Of a DNA stretch of 64,000 nucleotides, positions 1 through 8,214 are shown in pieces. The notes beneath the pieces were generated by a model that searched no databases, was not told the DNA's origin, and saw only the letters and a list, made by a program, of their open reading frames with translations. Every line of letters begins with the position of its first letter. Position 1 is the first letter of the stretch. The translations under genes were made by a program, and so were the position numbers. Origin of the DNA: Micromonospora sp. WMMD882 (GTDB lineage Bacteria; Actinomycetota; Actinomycetes; Mycobacteriales; Micromonosporaceae); the NCBI RefSeq assembly GCF_027497255.1, contig NZ_CP114903.1, positions 3,472,001 through 3,536,000 on the forward strand. Direction: 5' to 3'.

Positions 1-897
1 CGCGGTGGCCGCCTCACCGAAGCCGGTGGCGATCAACCGGACCTTCCCCGGGTACTCGGTGATGTCCCCGGCGGCGAAGACCCGGGGCAGGTTGGTGGCC
101 ATCGCGCTGTCCACCACGATGTGCCGTTTGTCGAGGGTCAGCCCCCACTCGGCCAGCGGGCCCAGGTCGGCGGTGAAGCCGAGCGCCGCGATCACCGCGT
201 CCACCGGCACGGTCTCCGCCGCTCCGCCGCGTACCGCGATGTCGGCGCCTGTCACCACGGCGTCGCCGTGCAGCTTCGTCACCTCGGCGTTGACCACGAT
301 CCGGACCGGCAGCTCACGGACCTTGGCCACGGTCGCGGCGTGCGCCCGGAACCGGTCCCGGCGGTGCACCAGCGTCACCGAGCTGGCCAGCGGGGCGAGC
401 GCCGCCGCCCAGTCGAAGGCGGAGTCACCGCCCCCGACGATCAGCACGTCCCGGCCGATCAGCTCGGTCGGCTGCGGGACGAAGTAGGCGAGCCCCGCGC
501 CGGCGAAGGCCGCCGCGGCGGGCAACGGACGCGGGGTGAAGCTGCCCAGCCCACCGGTGACCAGCACCGCGCCGCAGTGCAGCCGCTCGCCGTCGGCGAG
601 GTGCAGCAGCGGCTTGCCGTCGACGTACTCCAGGCGTTCCGCGCGGACCCCGAGCAGGAAGTCGGGAGTGGCGGAGGCGGCCTGCTCGACGAGGTTCGCC
701 ACCAGGTCCCGCCCCTTGATCGCGGGGAACCCGGCGACGTCGTGGATCAACTTCTCCGGGTACATCGCGGCGATCTGGCCGCCCGGCTCGGGCAGCGCGT
801 CGACCACCGCCACCGAGAGCCCGCGGAAGCCGGCGTAGTAGGCGGCGAAGAGGCCGGTCGGACCGGCTCCGATAATGGCGACATCGACCTCGCGCAT
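1..897 (-). CDS. Ferredoxin--NADP(+) reductase (thioredoxin-reductase-like), 3' end outside window
   Basis: Reading the minus strand from the ATG at 895-897 gives MREVDVAIIGAGPTG, an N-terminal FAD-binding GxGxxG, followed by the signature YPEKLIHDVAGFP and a second dinucleotide motif VGGGDSAFD for NADPH. This order is that of the FNR type 2 / TrxR-like family, which lacks the CxxC disulfide of true thioredoxin reductases; no CxxC is visible between the two nucleotide sites. 299 codons are present and the frame is open at base 1, so about 30 residues are missing compared with the family's usual 330 or so. It probably passes electrons between NADPH and ferredoxin in the cytoplasm. Thioredoxin reductase is the less likely alternative. 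Confidence 0.88.
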   Translation of the reverse strand, partial: MREVDVAIIGAGPTGLFAAYYAGFRGLSVAVVDALPEPGGQIAAMYPEKLIHDVAGFPAIKGRDLVANLVEQAASATPDFLLGVRAERLEYVDGKPLLHLADGERLHCGAVLVTGGLGSFTPRPLPAAAAFAGAGLAYFVPQPTELIGRDVLIVGGGDSAFDWAAALAPLASSVTLVHRRDRFRAHAATVAKVRELPVRIVVNAEVTKLHGDAVVTGADIAVRGGAAETVPVDAVIAALGFTADLGPLAEWGLTLDKRHIVVDSAMATNLPRVFAAGDITEYPGKVRLIATGFGEAATA

Positions 898-996
898 CCG
901 GGTACCGTCACTTTCCGCTCAAGGATCAACACACGCTGATTCCTGACGGTAGGGGTCCCGGCCGCGATCGGCAAGCACGTCCCACGACGATCCAGG

Positions 997-1650
997 TCAG
1001 GGCGTGGTGAGCGGGGAGTCCCAGTCCGGGTCGGGCTCGGTCCGGCGACGCCGGAAGAAGACCGCGGCCAGCACGCCCCCGAGCAGCCCGAACAGGTGCC
1101 CCTGCCAGGAGATCCGCTCGTCGGTGGGGAGGATGCCGACGAGCTGCCAGCCGTACAGGAGGCCGACCAGGAGCACCACCGCGAAGTTCCACCAGGTGCG
1201 TTCCACGATGCCCCGGGTGAGCAGCAGGCCGAGATAGCCGAAGATCACGCCACTGGCGCCGACCACCACCGAGTTGGCCGAGCCGGTGAACCAGACCCCC
1301 AGCCCGCTCACCAGGATGATCACCAGCGTGGACCAGAGGAACCGGCGGACCCCGGCCGCGAGCACGAACGTGCCGAGCAGGATCAGCGGGATGCTGTTGC
1401 TGTAGAGGTGGTCGAACCCGTGGTGCAGGAAGGGCGAGAAGAAGACGCCGTCCAGCCCCTCGATGCGCTTCGGGATGATGCCGGCGGCCGGGTCGAACCC
1501 GGCGCCCAGCCAGACGTCCAGCGCCTCGATCAGGAAGAGCACCGGCACCACGGCGCACATGGCGACGAAGGCCCGGCCCAGTGAGGCGTAGAACGCCTCG
1601 GTGCCGAACCGGTTCGGGTCACCGCCCACCCGGCCGCGGTCGTATGTCAC
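997..1650 (-). CDS. Rhomboid family intramembrane serine protease
   Basis: The 217-residue protein has about six hydrophobic segments. The rhomboid catalytic pair is visible: Ser133 in GASGVIFGY and His185 in WQGHLFG, with a conserved HHGFDHLYSN loop at about 76-85. Rhomboids cleave substrates inside the membrane. The frame opens upstream to 1755, but that extension would run into the terminator of the preceding gene, so the GTG at 1648-1650 (VTYDRGRV) was chosen; no strong ribosome site supports it, and internal starts are possible. The C-terminal tail is arginine-rich and then acidic, probably cytoplasmic. The substrate is unknown. Confidence 0.88.
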   Translation of the reverse strand: MTYDRGRVGGDPNRFGTEAFYASLGRAFVAMCAVVPVLFLIEALDVWLGAGFDPAAGIIPKRIEGLDGVFFSPFLHHGFDHLYSNSIPLILLGTFVLAAGVRRFLWSTLVIILVSGLGVWFTGSANSVVVGASGVIFGYLGLLLTRGIVERTWWNFAVVLLVGLLYGWQLVGILPTDERISWQGHLFGLLGGVLAAVFFRRRRTEPDPDWDSPLTTP

Positions 1651-1730
1651 CCACAAACAGCTATCAGCTCCGGGCGCGTACCGCCACCTGGCCGGGCCCG
1701 TCGCAGCGCCGCTGACCGCCCGGGAAACGA

Positions 1731-1768
1731 CGACGGGGGCGCCGTGGTGATCCACGACACCCCCGTCG
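1731..1768 (-). terminator. Terminator hairpin after the transglycosylase gene
   Basis: A perfect 9-bp stem (CGACGGGGG at 1731-1739 and CCCCCGTCG at 1760-1768) lies 15 bp beyond the stop codon of the transglycosylase-like gene. There is no uridine tract, which is common for actinobacterial terminators. Confidence 0.65.
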
Positions 1769-1782
1769 GTCGACTCCGTCGG

Positions 1783-2493
1783 TCAGTACCAGCCGACGTC
1801 CTGCGAGTGCGCCCAGGCCTGGCACGGCGTGCCGTACCGGCCCTTGATGTAGCCGAGGCCCCACTCGATCTGGGTGGCCGGGTTGGTCTCCCAGTCGGAC
1901 CCCGCCGAGCCCATCTTGCTGCCCGGCAGCGCCTGCGGGATGCCGTACGCCCCGGAGGAGGAGTTGCGGGCCTTGTGGTTCCAGCCGCTCTCCTTCTTCC
2001 AGAGCTTGTCCAGGCACGGCATCTGGTCGATGCCGAACCCGGTGTCGAGCAGCATCGCGCAGCCGATCTTCCGGTTGCCGCTGTACTCGTTGCAGGAGGC
2101 CGGGATGGGGCCGTCGTACGGCTTGCTGGCCCCGGCCTTCCGGGCCTCCTCGGCCGCCTTCTTCTCGGCCTCGGCCTTGGCCTCGGCTTCCGCCTTGGCC
2201 TTCGCCTCCTCCGCGCGCTTCTTGCGGGCCGCGCGCTCGGCGGCGGCCCGGCGGGCGGCCAGCTCGGCCTCGGCGCGCTGGGCGGCCCGTAGTTCGGTCT
2301 GGTAACGCGCCGACTCCATGACGTGCTCGGTCTGCGCGTACTGCGACTGCTCGATCTCGACCTGGCCGACCTGCTCGGTCGCGCCCTGTCGGGTTTCCCG
2401 GTCTTCGCCCAGGTAGAAACCGCCGGCCACGCCTACGGCGAGCAACGCGACGGCGGCCGTACGGGCGCCCAACCGGCTCCACAGCCGACTCAC
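1783..2493 (-). CDS. Secreted lytic transglycosylase-like protein with coiled coil
   Basis: The 236-residue product begins with a short basic region and a hydrophobic segment (AAVALLAVGVAGGFYLG, about 14-30) that acts as signal or anchor. Residues 60-120 are a long Ala/Glu/Lys/Arg helix of coiled-coil character. The C-terminal 110 residues (KLWKKESGWNHKARNSSSGAYGIPQA split over the active-site region) match the SLT-like fold: a Glu in KKESGWN is the likely catalytic acid, followed by SGAYGIPQ. Such actinobacterial proteins remodel peptidoglycan. GTG start with AAGGGA eight bases upstream. The 275-bp leader contains no gene, and I could not assign a riboswitch in it. Confidence 0.85.
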   Translation of the reverse strand: MSRLWSRLGARTAAVALLAVGVAGGFYLGEDRETRQGATEQVGQVEIEQSQYAQTEHVMESARYQTELRAAQRAEAELAARRAAAERAARKKRAEEAKAKAEAEAKAEAEKKAAEEARKAGASKPYDGPIPASCNEYSGNRKIGCAMLLDTGFGIDQMPCLDKLWKKESGWNHKARNSSSGAYGIPQALPGSKMGSAGSDWETNPATQIEWGLGYIKGRYGTPCQAWAHSQDVGWY

Positions 2494-2768
2494 GAAGTGG
2501 TCCCTTCGTCGGGGTCAAGGACACGACACGGCCGGACCGGTCAGCACCGGACGGACCCGCGCCGTGAGCGACCCGACCCGGAACCGGCCGTGGCCGGCCC
2601 GACGGGCCGGTGACCCGACCCGGGTGACCAGTGATCACCAACGATCCTTCTGATGCGCGGGCGCTCGAGGGACACCATCGCGCACGGTGGGACGGATGGG
2701 AAACCACACACACCGAATGTGACCTGCGCCACTATGAGAAGTGTGACGCAGGCCCCCAAAAGCGACGG

Positions 2769-4175
2769 TCAGCCCGGAATGTCCTCCAACAGGTCGGTCA
2801 CCATCGCGGCGATCGGCGACCGCTCCGAACGGCTCAGCGTCACGTGCGCGAACAGCGGATGCCCCTTGAGGGTCTCGATCACCGCGGTCACCCCGTCGTG
2901 CCGCCCCACCCGGAGGTTGTCCCGCTGGGCCACGTCGTGGGTGAGCACCACCCGGGAGCCCTGCCCGATCCGGGACAGGACGGTCAGCAGCACGCCCCGC
3001 TCCAGGGACTGCGCCTCGTCGACGATCACGAACGCGTCGTGCAGACTGCGCCCCCGGATGTGGGTCAACGGCAGCACCTCCAGCAGGCCCCGCGAGGTGA
3101 TCTCGTCCAGCACGTTCTCGTGCACCACCGCGCCGAGGGTGTCGAAGACGGCCTGCGCCCAGGGCGACATCTTCTCCGACTCCGAGCCGGGCAGGTAGCC
3201 CAACTCCTGGCCGCCCACCGCGTACAGCGGCCGGAACACCACCACCTTCCGGTGCCGGCGGCGCTCCATCACCGCCTCCAGCCCCGCGCACAGCGCCAGC
3301 GCCGACTTGCCGGTGCCGGCCCGACCGCCCAGCGAGACGATCCCCACCGACTCGTCGAGGAGCAGGTCCAGGGCGACCCGCTGCTCCGCGGAACGGCCCC
3401 GCAGCCCGAACGCCTCCCGGTCCCCACGGACCAGCCGGACGGTCTTGTCCGGCAGCACCCGGCCCAGCGCCGACCCGTTGCCGGAGTGCAGCACCAGCCC
3501 GGTGTGGCAGGGCAGCCCGGCCGCGGCGTCCAGGTCGAGCGTCTCCCCGGCGTAGAGCTGCCCGATCTGCTCCTCGGCCAGGTCCAGCTCGGCCATGCCG
3601 GTCCAGGTCGGGTCGCTGGCCTGACCGTGCCGGTAGTCGTCGGCGCGCAACCCCACCGAGCCGGCCTTGACCCGCAGCGGCATGTCCTTGCTGACCAGGG
3701 TGACCTGCCGTCCCTCGGCGGCCAGGTTGAGCGCCACGGAGAGGATCCGGGCGTCGTTCGACTCGGTGCGGAAACCGGGCGGGAGCACCGTGTCGTCGGT
3801 GTGGTTCAGCTCGACCCGCATGGCCCCGCCCTGGTCGTTGGCGGGCACCGGAGTGTCCAGCCGACCGTGGGCGATCCGCAGCTCGTCGAGCATGCGCAAC
3901 GACTGCCGGGCGAACCAGCCCAGCTCCGGATGGTGCCGCTTGCCCTCCAACTCGGAGATCACCACGAGGGGGATCACCACCTCGTGCTCGGCGAACCGGT
4001 GGAACGCCGCCGGGTCGGAGAGCAGGACCGAGGTGTCCAGGACGAAGACCTCTGGTCGGGGCTCCCCGGGCTCGACGCCACCGGCCGCCGTACGGCGGCT
4101 GCGGGTCGTCCGGCGGGTGGTGCTGGTCGCGGCCGGGGTCTGATCGCCACCGGCGGGGGTACGACGAGTCGTCAC
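2769..4175 (-). CDS. phoH: PhoH family protein: PIN ribonuclease domain fused to PhoH ATPase
   Basis: A 468-residue protein. The N-terminal PIN domain begins at [12 protein letters not shown] and carries the further acidic residues in SELEGKR and SNDARIL; the C-terminal half is a P-loop ATPase ([13 protein letters not shown]) with a Walker B-like [10 protein letters not shown] and ends with an arginine-containing motor segment ([13 protein letters not shown]). This PIN-PhoH architecture (PhoH2) is known as an RNA helicase/ribonuclease of the VapC type. The GTG at 4175 is preferred over an upstream ATG at 4199 because GGAG sits seven bases before it. Residues 1-40 are low-complexity Thr/Arg and probably disordered. 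Confidence 0.9.
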   Translation of the reverse strand: MTTRRTPAGGDQTPAATSTTRRTTRSRRTAAGGVEPGEPRPEVFVLDTSVLLSDPAAFHRFAEHEVVIPLVVISELEGKRHHPELGWFARQSLRMLDELRIAHGRLDTPVPANDQGGAMRVELNHTDDTVLPPGFRTESNDARILSVALNLAAEGRQVTLVSKDMPLRVKAGSVGLRADDYRHGQASDPTWTGMAELDLAEEQIGQLYAGETLDLDAAAGLPCHTGLVLHSGNGSALGRVLPDKTVRLVRGDREAFGLRGRSAEQRVALDLLLDESVGIVSLGGRAGTGKSALALCAGLEAVMERRRHRKVVVFRPLYAVGGQELGYLPGSESEKMSPWAQAVFDTLGAVVHENVLDEITSRGLLEVLPLTHIRGRSLHDAFVIVDEAQSLERGVLLTVLSRIGQGSRVVLTHDVAQRDNLRVGRHDGVTAVIETLKGHPLFAHVTLSRSERSPIAAMVTDLLEDIPG

Positions 4176-4406
4176 AGGCCTGCTCCGACGGATGGGCACC
4201 CGCCACCCGCGTTCCGCCTCCTCCGGTGCCCGGGGACACGGGGTCGGATGCGGGCCCCGTGCGCGAGGTCGCAGATCCGGGCTGGCCGGCTGGCCCGGGA
4301 CGACCCCGTGCCATGCCTAGACGCTAGCGCCGCCCCGCCGGTTCCGGCTAGAGGCGAAGATGGATCTCAATCGAGCAGCCGGCGAACACGCAGGTGGACG
4401 GGGAAG

Positions 4407-4446
4407 GCCGGCCGGGATGCGGCCCCCTGCGCGCACCCCGGCCGGC
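4407..4446. other. Stem-loop in the 4176-4531 intergenic stretch
   Basis: A perfect 10-bp inverted repeat (GCCGGCCGGG at 4407-4416, CCCGGCCGGC at 4437-4446) with a 20-nt loop. The 355-bp stretch 4176-4531 holds this hairpin, the terminator at 4480-4503 and the phoH promoter region; I see no credible gene in it. Confidence 0.4.
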
Positions 4447-4479
4447 GAGACCCGCGTCGAGCTGTCCGACGCGGGCCGG

Positions 4480-4503
4480 TGGCGCGCCACGACAGGCGCG
4501 CCA
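4480..4503 (-). terminator. Terminator hairpin after the 4532-5098 gene
   Basis: Perfect 9-bp stem TGGCGCGCC / GGCGCGCCA with loop ACGACA, 29 bp past the stop codon of the minus-strand membrane protein gene. Confidence 0.6.
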
Positions 4504-4531
4504 GGTCCGCCGAGCGACCTCGCGGTCCGGC

Positions 4532-5098
4532 TCAGCCGTGCCGTCCGGCCAGCGTCCCGGTCGGGTACCGTCCGGCGACGGTCACGGTCGGCTGGCTCTG
4601 GTCGACGGCCACTGCGGGCTGGCCGGCGTCGCGCGCCGGCGTCGGCGGACGTCCACCGGTCGGCAGGCGGGCCTGCCGACCGGTGACAGCTCCGGCCGGC
4701 GCGAACGCCGAGCCGGTGTAGGTGGTGCCGGTACGGGCGATCACGGCTCCGCCGCCCCCCGGCGCGACCCCGGACCAGCCGGCGCCCGACGACCCGCCCG
4801 ACCGCCCGGCACCCGACCAACCGGCCCCGGACGAGCCGTCGACGCCGGACGAGCCGCCGGACCAGGTGGAGGCCGACGGGCCGGCGGACCAGCCGGGTGG
4901 CACGGCCAGCGCCGAGGCGAGGGCGACCTGGGCCTCCCGTCGCCGCCGGTTCCAGGCGCCCCGGTCACCGTCGAAGTAGCCCTGGCGGTAGCCGAACCGG
5001 TACCCGATCCGGTAGCTGAGCTGCCCGTGCAGCCGCCCGGCCGCGTAGCTGGTCGAGCCGAGCAGCAGCACCAGGAACACCGCGAAGAAGGGGCTCAT
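4532..5098 (-). CDS. Hypothetical membrane-anchored protein with Ser/Gly-rich region
   Basis: I do not recognise a family. The 188-residue product starts MSPFFAVFLVLLLGSTSYAAG, one N-terminal membrane segment, followed by a tyrosine-rich YRIGYRFGYRQGYFDGDRG stretch of alternating aromatic residues (about 27-45), then a low-complexity region of WSGGSSG/GAGWSG repeats and a Pro/Thr-rich C-terminus. The ATG at 5096-5098 has GGAG seven bases upstream; the longer frame to 5194 has no such site. It is divergent from an HTH regulator gene, with operator-like palindromes between the two, so the pair may be co-regulated. Confidence 0.65.
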   Translation of the reverse strand: MSPFFAVFLVLLLGSTSYAAGRLHGQLSYRIGYRFGYRQGYFDGDRGAWNRRRREAQVALASALAVPPGWSAGPSASTWSGGSSGVDGSSGAGWSGAGRSGGSSGAGWSGVAPGGGGAVIARTGTTYTGSAFAPAGAVTGRQARLPTGGRPPTPARDAGQPAVAVDQSQPTVTVAGRYPTGTLAGRHG

Positions 5099-5203
5099 CC
5101 GGCGGCTCCCCGGGCGCGCCGCTGCGGGTGGCCGGGATGGGCACGCCGGGCGTCCCGCTCGACCCGGTTTCGGGTCGTCGACCACCCACGACACACCGCA
5201 AGT

Positions 5204-5221
5204 TGTCCCATGAGCGTGACA
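5204..5221. promoter_or_regulatory. Operator-like box, upstream copy
   Basis: TGTCCC-N6-GTGACA, an imperfect version of the perfect box at 5324-5341. Centre-to-centre distance between the two is 120 bp. Both lie in the space between divergent genes. Confidence 0.45.
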
Positions 5222-5323
5222 GTAGCAGTTTTCTCCCGCCGGAAGGCGATCCTCGACTCCATGGATTCATCTGTCTTGAACAGGTAAATCTTCACCTTCC
5301 CCAGAATGGCGACGCGAAGGTTT

Positions 5324-5341
5324 TGTCACATACACGTGACA
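5324..5341. promoter_or_regulatory. Operator-like perfect palindrome TGTCAC-N6-GTGACA
   Basis: An 18-bp inverted repeat with perfect 6-bp arms, 50 bp upstream of the HTH regulator start. Likely bound by that regulator or by a global HTH factor; it does not match the BldD box as I remember it. Confidence 0.5.
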
Positions 5342-5360
5342 GGAGCGTGGCTCACGACAC

Positions 5361-5383
5361 GGTACGACGCGACCGGTCGTACC
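5361..5383 (+). promoter_or_regulatory. Inverted repeat overlapping the HTH gene promoter
   Basis: GGTACGAC and GTCGTACC with a 7-nt spacer. The right arm overlaps a TACCGT hexamer (5380-5385) that ends six bases before the GTG start, a leaderless -10 arrangement, so a protein bound here would block transcription. Confidence 0.45.
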
Positions 5384-5391
5384 GTCTTGAG

Positions 5392-5832
5392 GTGACCGAC
5401 CACGCCCACGCCCGCAAGATCGCCTTCGCCGCCTTCGTGCGTCGGGCGCTCGACGACGCGCGGGCGGCCCGGGCCTGGAGCGGCAGCGAGGTCTCCCGCC
5501 GTACCGGCGTCTCCCGACAGACCATCAACCGCTGGGTACGGGGCGACTGGGCCAGCGACCCGGCGGCCGAGCGGGTGGTGGCCTTCTGCGCGGGGCTGGG
5601 CCTCGACCCGGCGCCCGCCTTCGCCGCCCTCGGCTGGGAGCGCGCCGCGCCCGCCCGCCCCGGCCCGGACACCCCGCCGATGGACCCGGACGTCGCGGCG
5701 CTGCTCCGCCGCCTGGTCGACCCCGACGTCTCCGACGTGGAGAAGTTCCACATCCGAGAAACCATCCGATATCTGGCATATCGCCCGCCGATCCCGACAT
5801 TTTTTCCCAACCACGACAGACGGGCCGGCTAG
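5392..5832 (+). CDS. XRE-type helix-turn-helix transcriptional regulator
   Basis: A 146-residue protein with an N-terminal HTH: WSGSEVSRRTGVSRQTINRW (about 29-48) is a classical second/recognition-helix pattern. The remainder (PDVSDVEKFHIRETIRYLA) is helical with no recognised effector domain. Start taken as GTG 5392, preceded at six bases by TACCGT (leaderless), rather than the 88-codon longer open frame that would read through the palindromes. It is divergent from the membrane protein at 4532-5098 and probably autoregulated through the palindromes at 5204-5383. Confidence 0.8.
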   Translation: MTDHAHARKIAFAAFVRRALDDARAARAWSGSEVSRRTGVSRQTINRWVRGDWASDPAAERVVAFCAGLGLDPAPAFAALGWERAAPARPGPDTPPMDPDVAALLRRLVDPDVSDVEKFHIRETIRYLAYRPPIPTFFPNHDRRAG

Positions 5833-5991
5833 TTCCTCAGATGGCGAAAGATCGCCGATCCGCTACCGAGCGTCCCGCGTCGGGCCCGGAATCCACCCGC
5901 TAGCGTCCCCCCTGTACTGCCTGGGCTCGTCGTCGGCAGGGGACGGGACAAGGCCGAACCCGGCCCCGCGGGACAGAAGGAGGGTCTGTTC

Positions 5992-6345
5992 GTGACCCTG
6001 AAGTGGTTGGCAGTCCTGGTGGCGACGGTGTCGGTGACACTGTCGGTGACCGGCAACGTGGTGGTCGGCGTGATCGACGGCGGGCAGCTTCCCCTGGTCG
6101 TCAACCTCTTCGCGCTGACCGCGGCCGGCACCGCGGTCGTGCTGGCCGTGCTCGCCGACCTGTACGACCGGCTCAGCGACCGGCTCACCGCGCTCACCGA
6201 GTTCCTGGTGAGCCGCCTCGACGAGATCGAGTCGCACACCGGTGACCGCAACGCCGGATTCGTGGAGGGTTACCTGCTCAACGGCGGTCGGGAGGCGGCC
6301 GTGGTGCCGTTCGGACGGCGCGGACGGGGAGCCGCCGAACGCTGA
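5992..6345 (+). CDS. Small two-helix membrane protein, function unknown
   Basis: A 117-residue protein with two hydrophobic segments, LAVLVATVSVTLSVTGNVVVG (residues 6-26) shown here in part, and LVVNLFALTAAGTAVVLAVL (about 35-54), followed by an amphipathic helix (YDRLSDRLTALTEFLVSRLDEIE) and a basic tail. GTG start with GGAGG nine bases before. No family recognised. It is a single gene between the HTH regulator and otsB. Confidence 0.7.
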   Translation: MTLKWLAVLVATVSVTLSVTGNVVVGVIDGGQLPLVVNLFALTAAGTAVVLAVLADLYDRLSDRLTALTEFLVSRLDEIESHTGDRNAGFVEGYLLNGGREAAVVPFGRRGRGAAER

Positions 6346-6430
6346 CCGGCCACCCTCGACGATCGCGACCCCCCTGTCAACCCGCTCAAGACCGCGTCAC
6401 TCGACCAGGAATGAGCGGCCGTCCGGGGGG

Positions 6431-6436
6431 TACGCT
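6431..6436 (+). promoter_or_regulatory. -10 hexamer of otsB (leaderless)
   Basis: TACGCT ends seven bases before the GTG start at 6444, which implies transcription starting at or next to the start codon. Confidence 0.5.
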
Positions 6437-6443
6437 GACGCGC

Positions 6444-7268
6444 GTGCCGTCGTTGAATCTGGGCAACCAGCCGCCGAAGACCCCCCTCGACGCCGCCGAA
6501 GCCTGGGCGGCCACCGCCGCGCGGGCGGGCGAGTACGTCCTCTTCTTCGACTTCGACGGCACGCTCGCGCCCGTCGACGACGATCCGACCGCCGTCCAGC
6601 CCGCTCCCCGGGTGCTGGCCGCGCTGGCGGCGATCGCCCCCGTCGTCCAACGGGTCGCGATCGTCTCCGCCCGTCCGGTCGAGTTCCTCCGGGAGCACTT
6701 CGACGGTCTCGCCGGCATCGATCTCTACGGCCTCTACGGGCTGGAGCACAGCCACTCCGGCGGCGAGACCGTCACCGAGCCGGCCGCCCTGCCCTGGGTG
6801 CCCACCATGGTCGAGCTGGCCGACCTGGCCCGCGCCGAGCTGCCCCCCGGCACCCTGGTGGAGTACAAACGGCTCTCCGTCGCCCTGCACTACCGCACCG
6901 CGCCCCACCTCGCCGAGGCGGTCGAGAGCTGGGGCCGGGCCCAGGCCGACCGGCTCGGGCTGCGGGTGCAGGTCGGCCGGATGGTGCTGGAGATCAAGCC
7001 CCCGGTCGACCGGGACAAGGGCATGGTGATCGACGAGGCGATCCGCTCGGCCGGCGGCGCCTGGTACTTCGGCGACGACGTCTCCGACATCAAGGCGTTC
7101 GCGGCGCTGCGCGCCCGGGCCGCCGCCGACCCGGACTTCGTCGGCGTCTGCGTCGCGGTGGCCAACCCGGAGACCGGCCAGGAGGTCGCCTCCGCCGCCG
7201 ACCTCACCATCGACTCCCCCGCCGCCCTGGGCGACTTCCTCACCGACGCCGCCGCCCGGCTGCGCTGA
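6444..7268 (+). CDS. otsB: Trehalose-6-phosphate phosphatase
   Basis: A 274-residue HAD-superfamily protein. Motif I DFDGTLAPV (36-44) holds the nucleophile and acid Asp; motif II is in IVSARPVEFL; KPPVDRDKG and GDDVSDIKAF supply motif III lysine and motif IV aspartates. This is the OtsB pattern: removal of phosphate from trehalose 6-phosphate, the second step of the OtsAB route. No otsA is in the window. Start GTG 6444 follows a TACGCT -10 hexamer by seven bases. Confidence 0.92.
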   Translation: MPSLNLGNQPPKTPLDAAEAWAATAARAGEYVLFFDFDGTLAPVDDDPTAVQPAPRVLAALAAIAPVVQRVAIVSARPVEFLREHFDGLAGIDLYGLYGLEHSHSGGETVTEPAALPWVPTMVELADLARAELPPGTLVEYKRLSVALHYRTAPHLAEAVESWGRAQADRLGLRVQVGRMVLEIKPPVDRDKGMVIDEAIRSAGGAWYFGDDVSDIKAFAALRARAAADPDFVGVCVAVANPETGQEVASAADLTIDSPAALGDFLTDAAARLR

Positions 7269-7353
7269 GCCCACCAGGGCCGCCGCCCGGCGGCTGCGCT
7301 GAGCCCGCCTGCCCCGCCGCCCGACGGCTGCCGAGCCCACCAGGGCCGCCGCC
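7267..7353. repeat. Duplicated 21-bp block after otsB
   Basis: The block GAGCCCACCAGGGCCGCCGCC (21 nt; positions 7267-7287 and 7333-7353) occurs twice, and the stop-codon context GGCTGCGCTGAGCCC also recurs at about 7292-7306. It looks like slippage or tandem duplication of the gene's 3' end. The 129-bp spacer holds nothing else visible. Confidence 0.6.
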
Positions 7354-7397
7354 GGGCAGGCCGGAACCCCGACAGGTCCGCCGGGGCCGCGGGTGGC

Positions 7398-8168
7398 TCA
7401 GACGCCGTAGCGGCGCTGCCGGTTGGCGTACGAGCGCAGGGCGCGCAGGAAGTCGACGCGGCGGAACTCGGGCCAGTTCAGCTCGCAGAAGTAGAACTCC
7501 GAGTGCGCCGACTGCCAGAGCATGAACCCGGAGAGCCGCTGCTCCCCGCTGGTACGGATGACCAGATCCGGGTCCGGTTGGCCCCGGGTGTAGAGGTGCT
7601 CGGCGATGTGTTCGACGTCGAGCACCTCGGCCAACTCCTCCAGGGTGCCGCCGGAGGACGCGTACTCCAGCAGCAACGAGCGGACCGCGTCGGTGATCTC
7701 GCGGCGGCCGCCGTACCCGACCGCGATGTTGACCTGGGCCCCGCCGGCGCGGTCCCGGGTGCGTTCCTCGGCGGCCTTGAGCGCGGTCGCGGTCTGCGCC
7801 GGCAGCAGGTCGAGCGCGCCGACCATGCGCAGCCGCCACGGGTTGCCCGCCTCGGCCAGCTCGGTCACCAGGTCCTCGATGATCTGCAGCAGCGGGTCGA
7901 GCTCCCGGGCCGGACGACGGAGGTTGTCGGTGGCGAGCAGGTAGAGGGTGACGTGCCCGATGCCGGCCTGGTCGCACCAGCCCAGCACGTCCTTGATCTT
8001 GGCGGCGCCGACCCGGTGGCCGTCGTTCGGATCGACGTAGCCCATTTCCCGAGCCCAGCGACGGTTGCCGTCGCACATCACGCCCACGTGCCGGGGCACC
8101 GGCTTTCCCGCGAGGCTCGCCGTGAGGCGGCGCTCGTACACCGAGTAGAGCAGGTTCCGCAGAGTCAT
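7398..8168 (-). CDS. uppS: Short-chain type cis-prenyltransferase (isoprenyl diphosphate synthase)
   Basis: A 256-residue member of the undecaprenyl/decaprenyl diphosphate synthase family. The pyrophosphate-binding loop reads CDGNRRWAR with catalytic Asp33, and the C-terminal RTSGEQRLSGFMLWQ plus SEFYF motifs are complete. The replacement of the usual MDGNGRWA by CDGNRRWA resembles mycobacterial Rv1086, which makes short Z-farnesyl diphosphate, rather than the long-chain enzyme; this is from memory. Start ATG 8168 follows TACGCT (8177-8182, minus) by eight bases. It is 46 bp downstream of the geranylgeranyl-reductase-like gene and probably cotranscribed. Confidence 0.9.
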   Translation of the reverse strand: MTLRNLLYSVYERRLTASLAGKPVPRHVGVMCDGNRRWAREMGYVDPNDGHRVGAAKIKDVLGWCDQAGIGHVTLYLLATDNLRRPARELDPLLQIIEDLVTELAEAGNPWRLRMVGALDLLPAQTATALKAAEERTRDRAGGAQVNIAVGYGGRREITDAVRSLLLEYASSGGTLEELAEVLDVEHIAEHLYTRGQPDPDLVIRTSGEQRLSGFMLWQSAHSEFYFCELNWPEFRRVDFLRALRSYANRQRRYGV

Positions 8169-8214
8169 CACCCTGCAGCGTAGCGACCCACGCCGGAAAC
8201 AGGCATCCGCCACC

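Noticed and set aside
2494..2768. A c-di-AMP (ydaO-type) riboswitch in the leader of the transglycosylase-like gene
   Set aside because: Such riboswitches are common before cell-wall hydrolase genes of actinobacteria, but I could not find the conserved core on the minus strand.
5324..5341. BldD binding box
   Set aside because: Spacing and half-sites do not match the BldD consensus as I know it.
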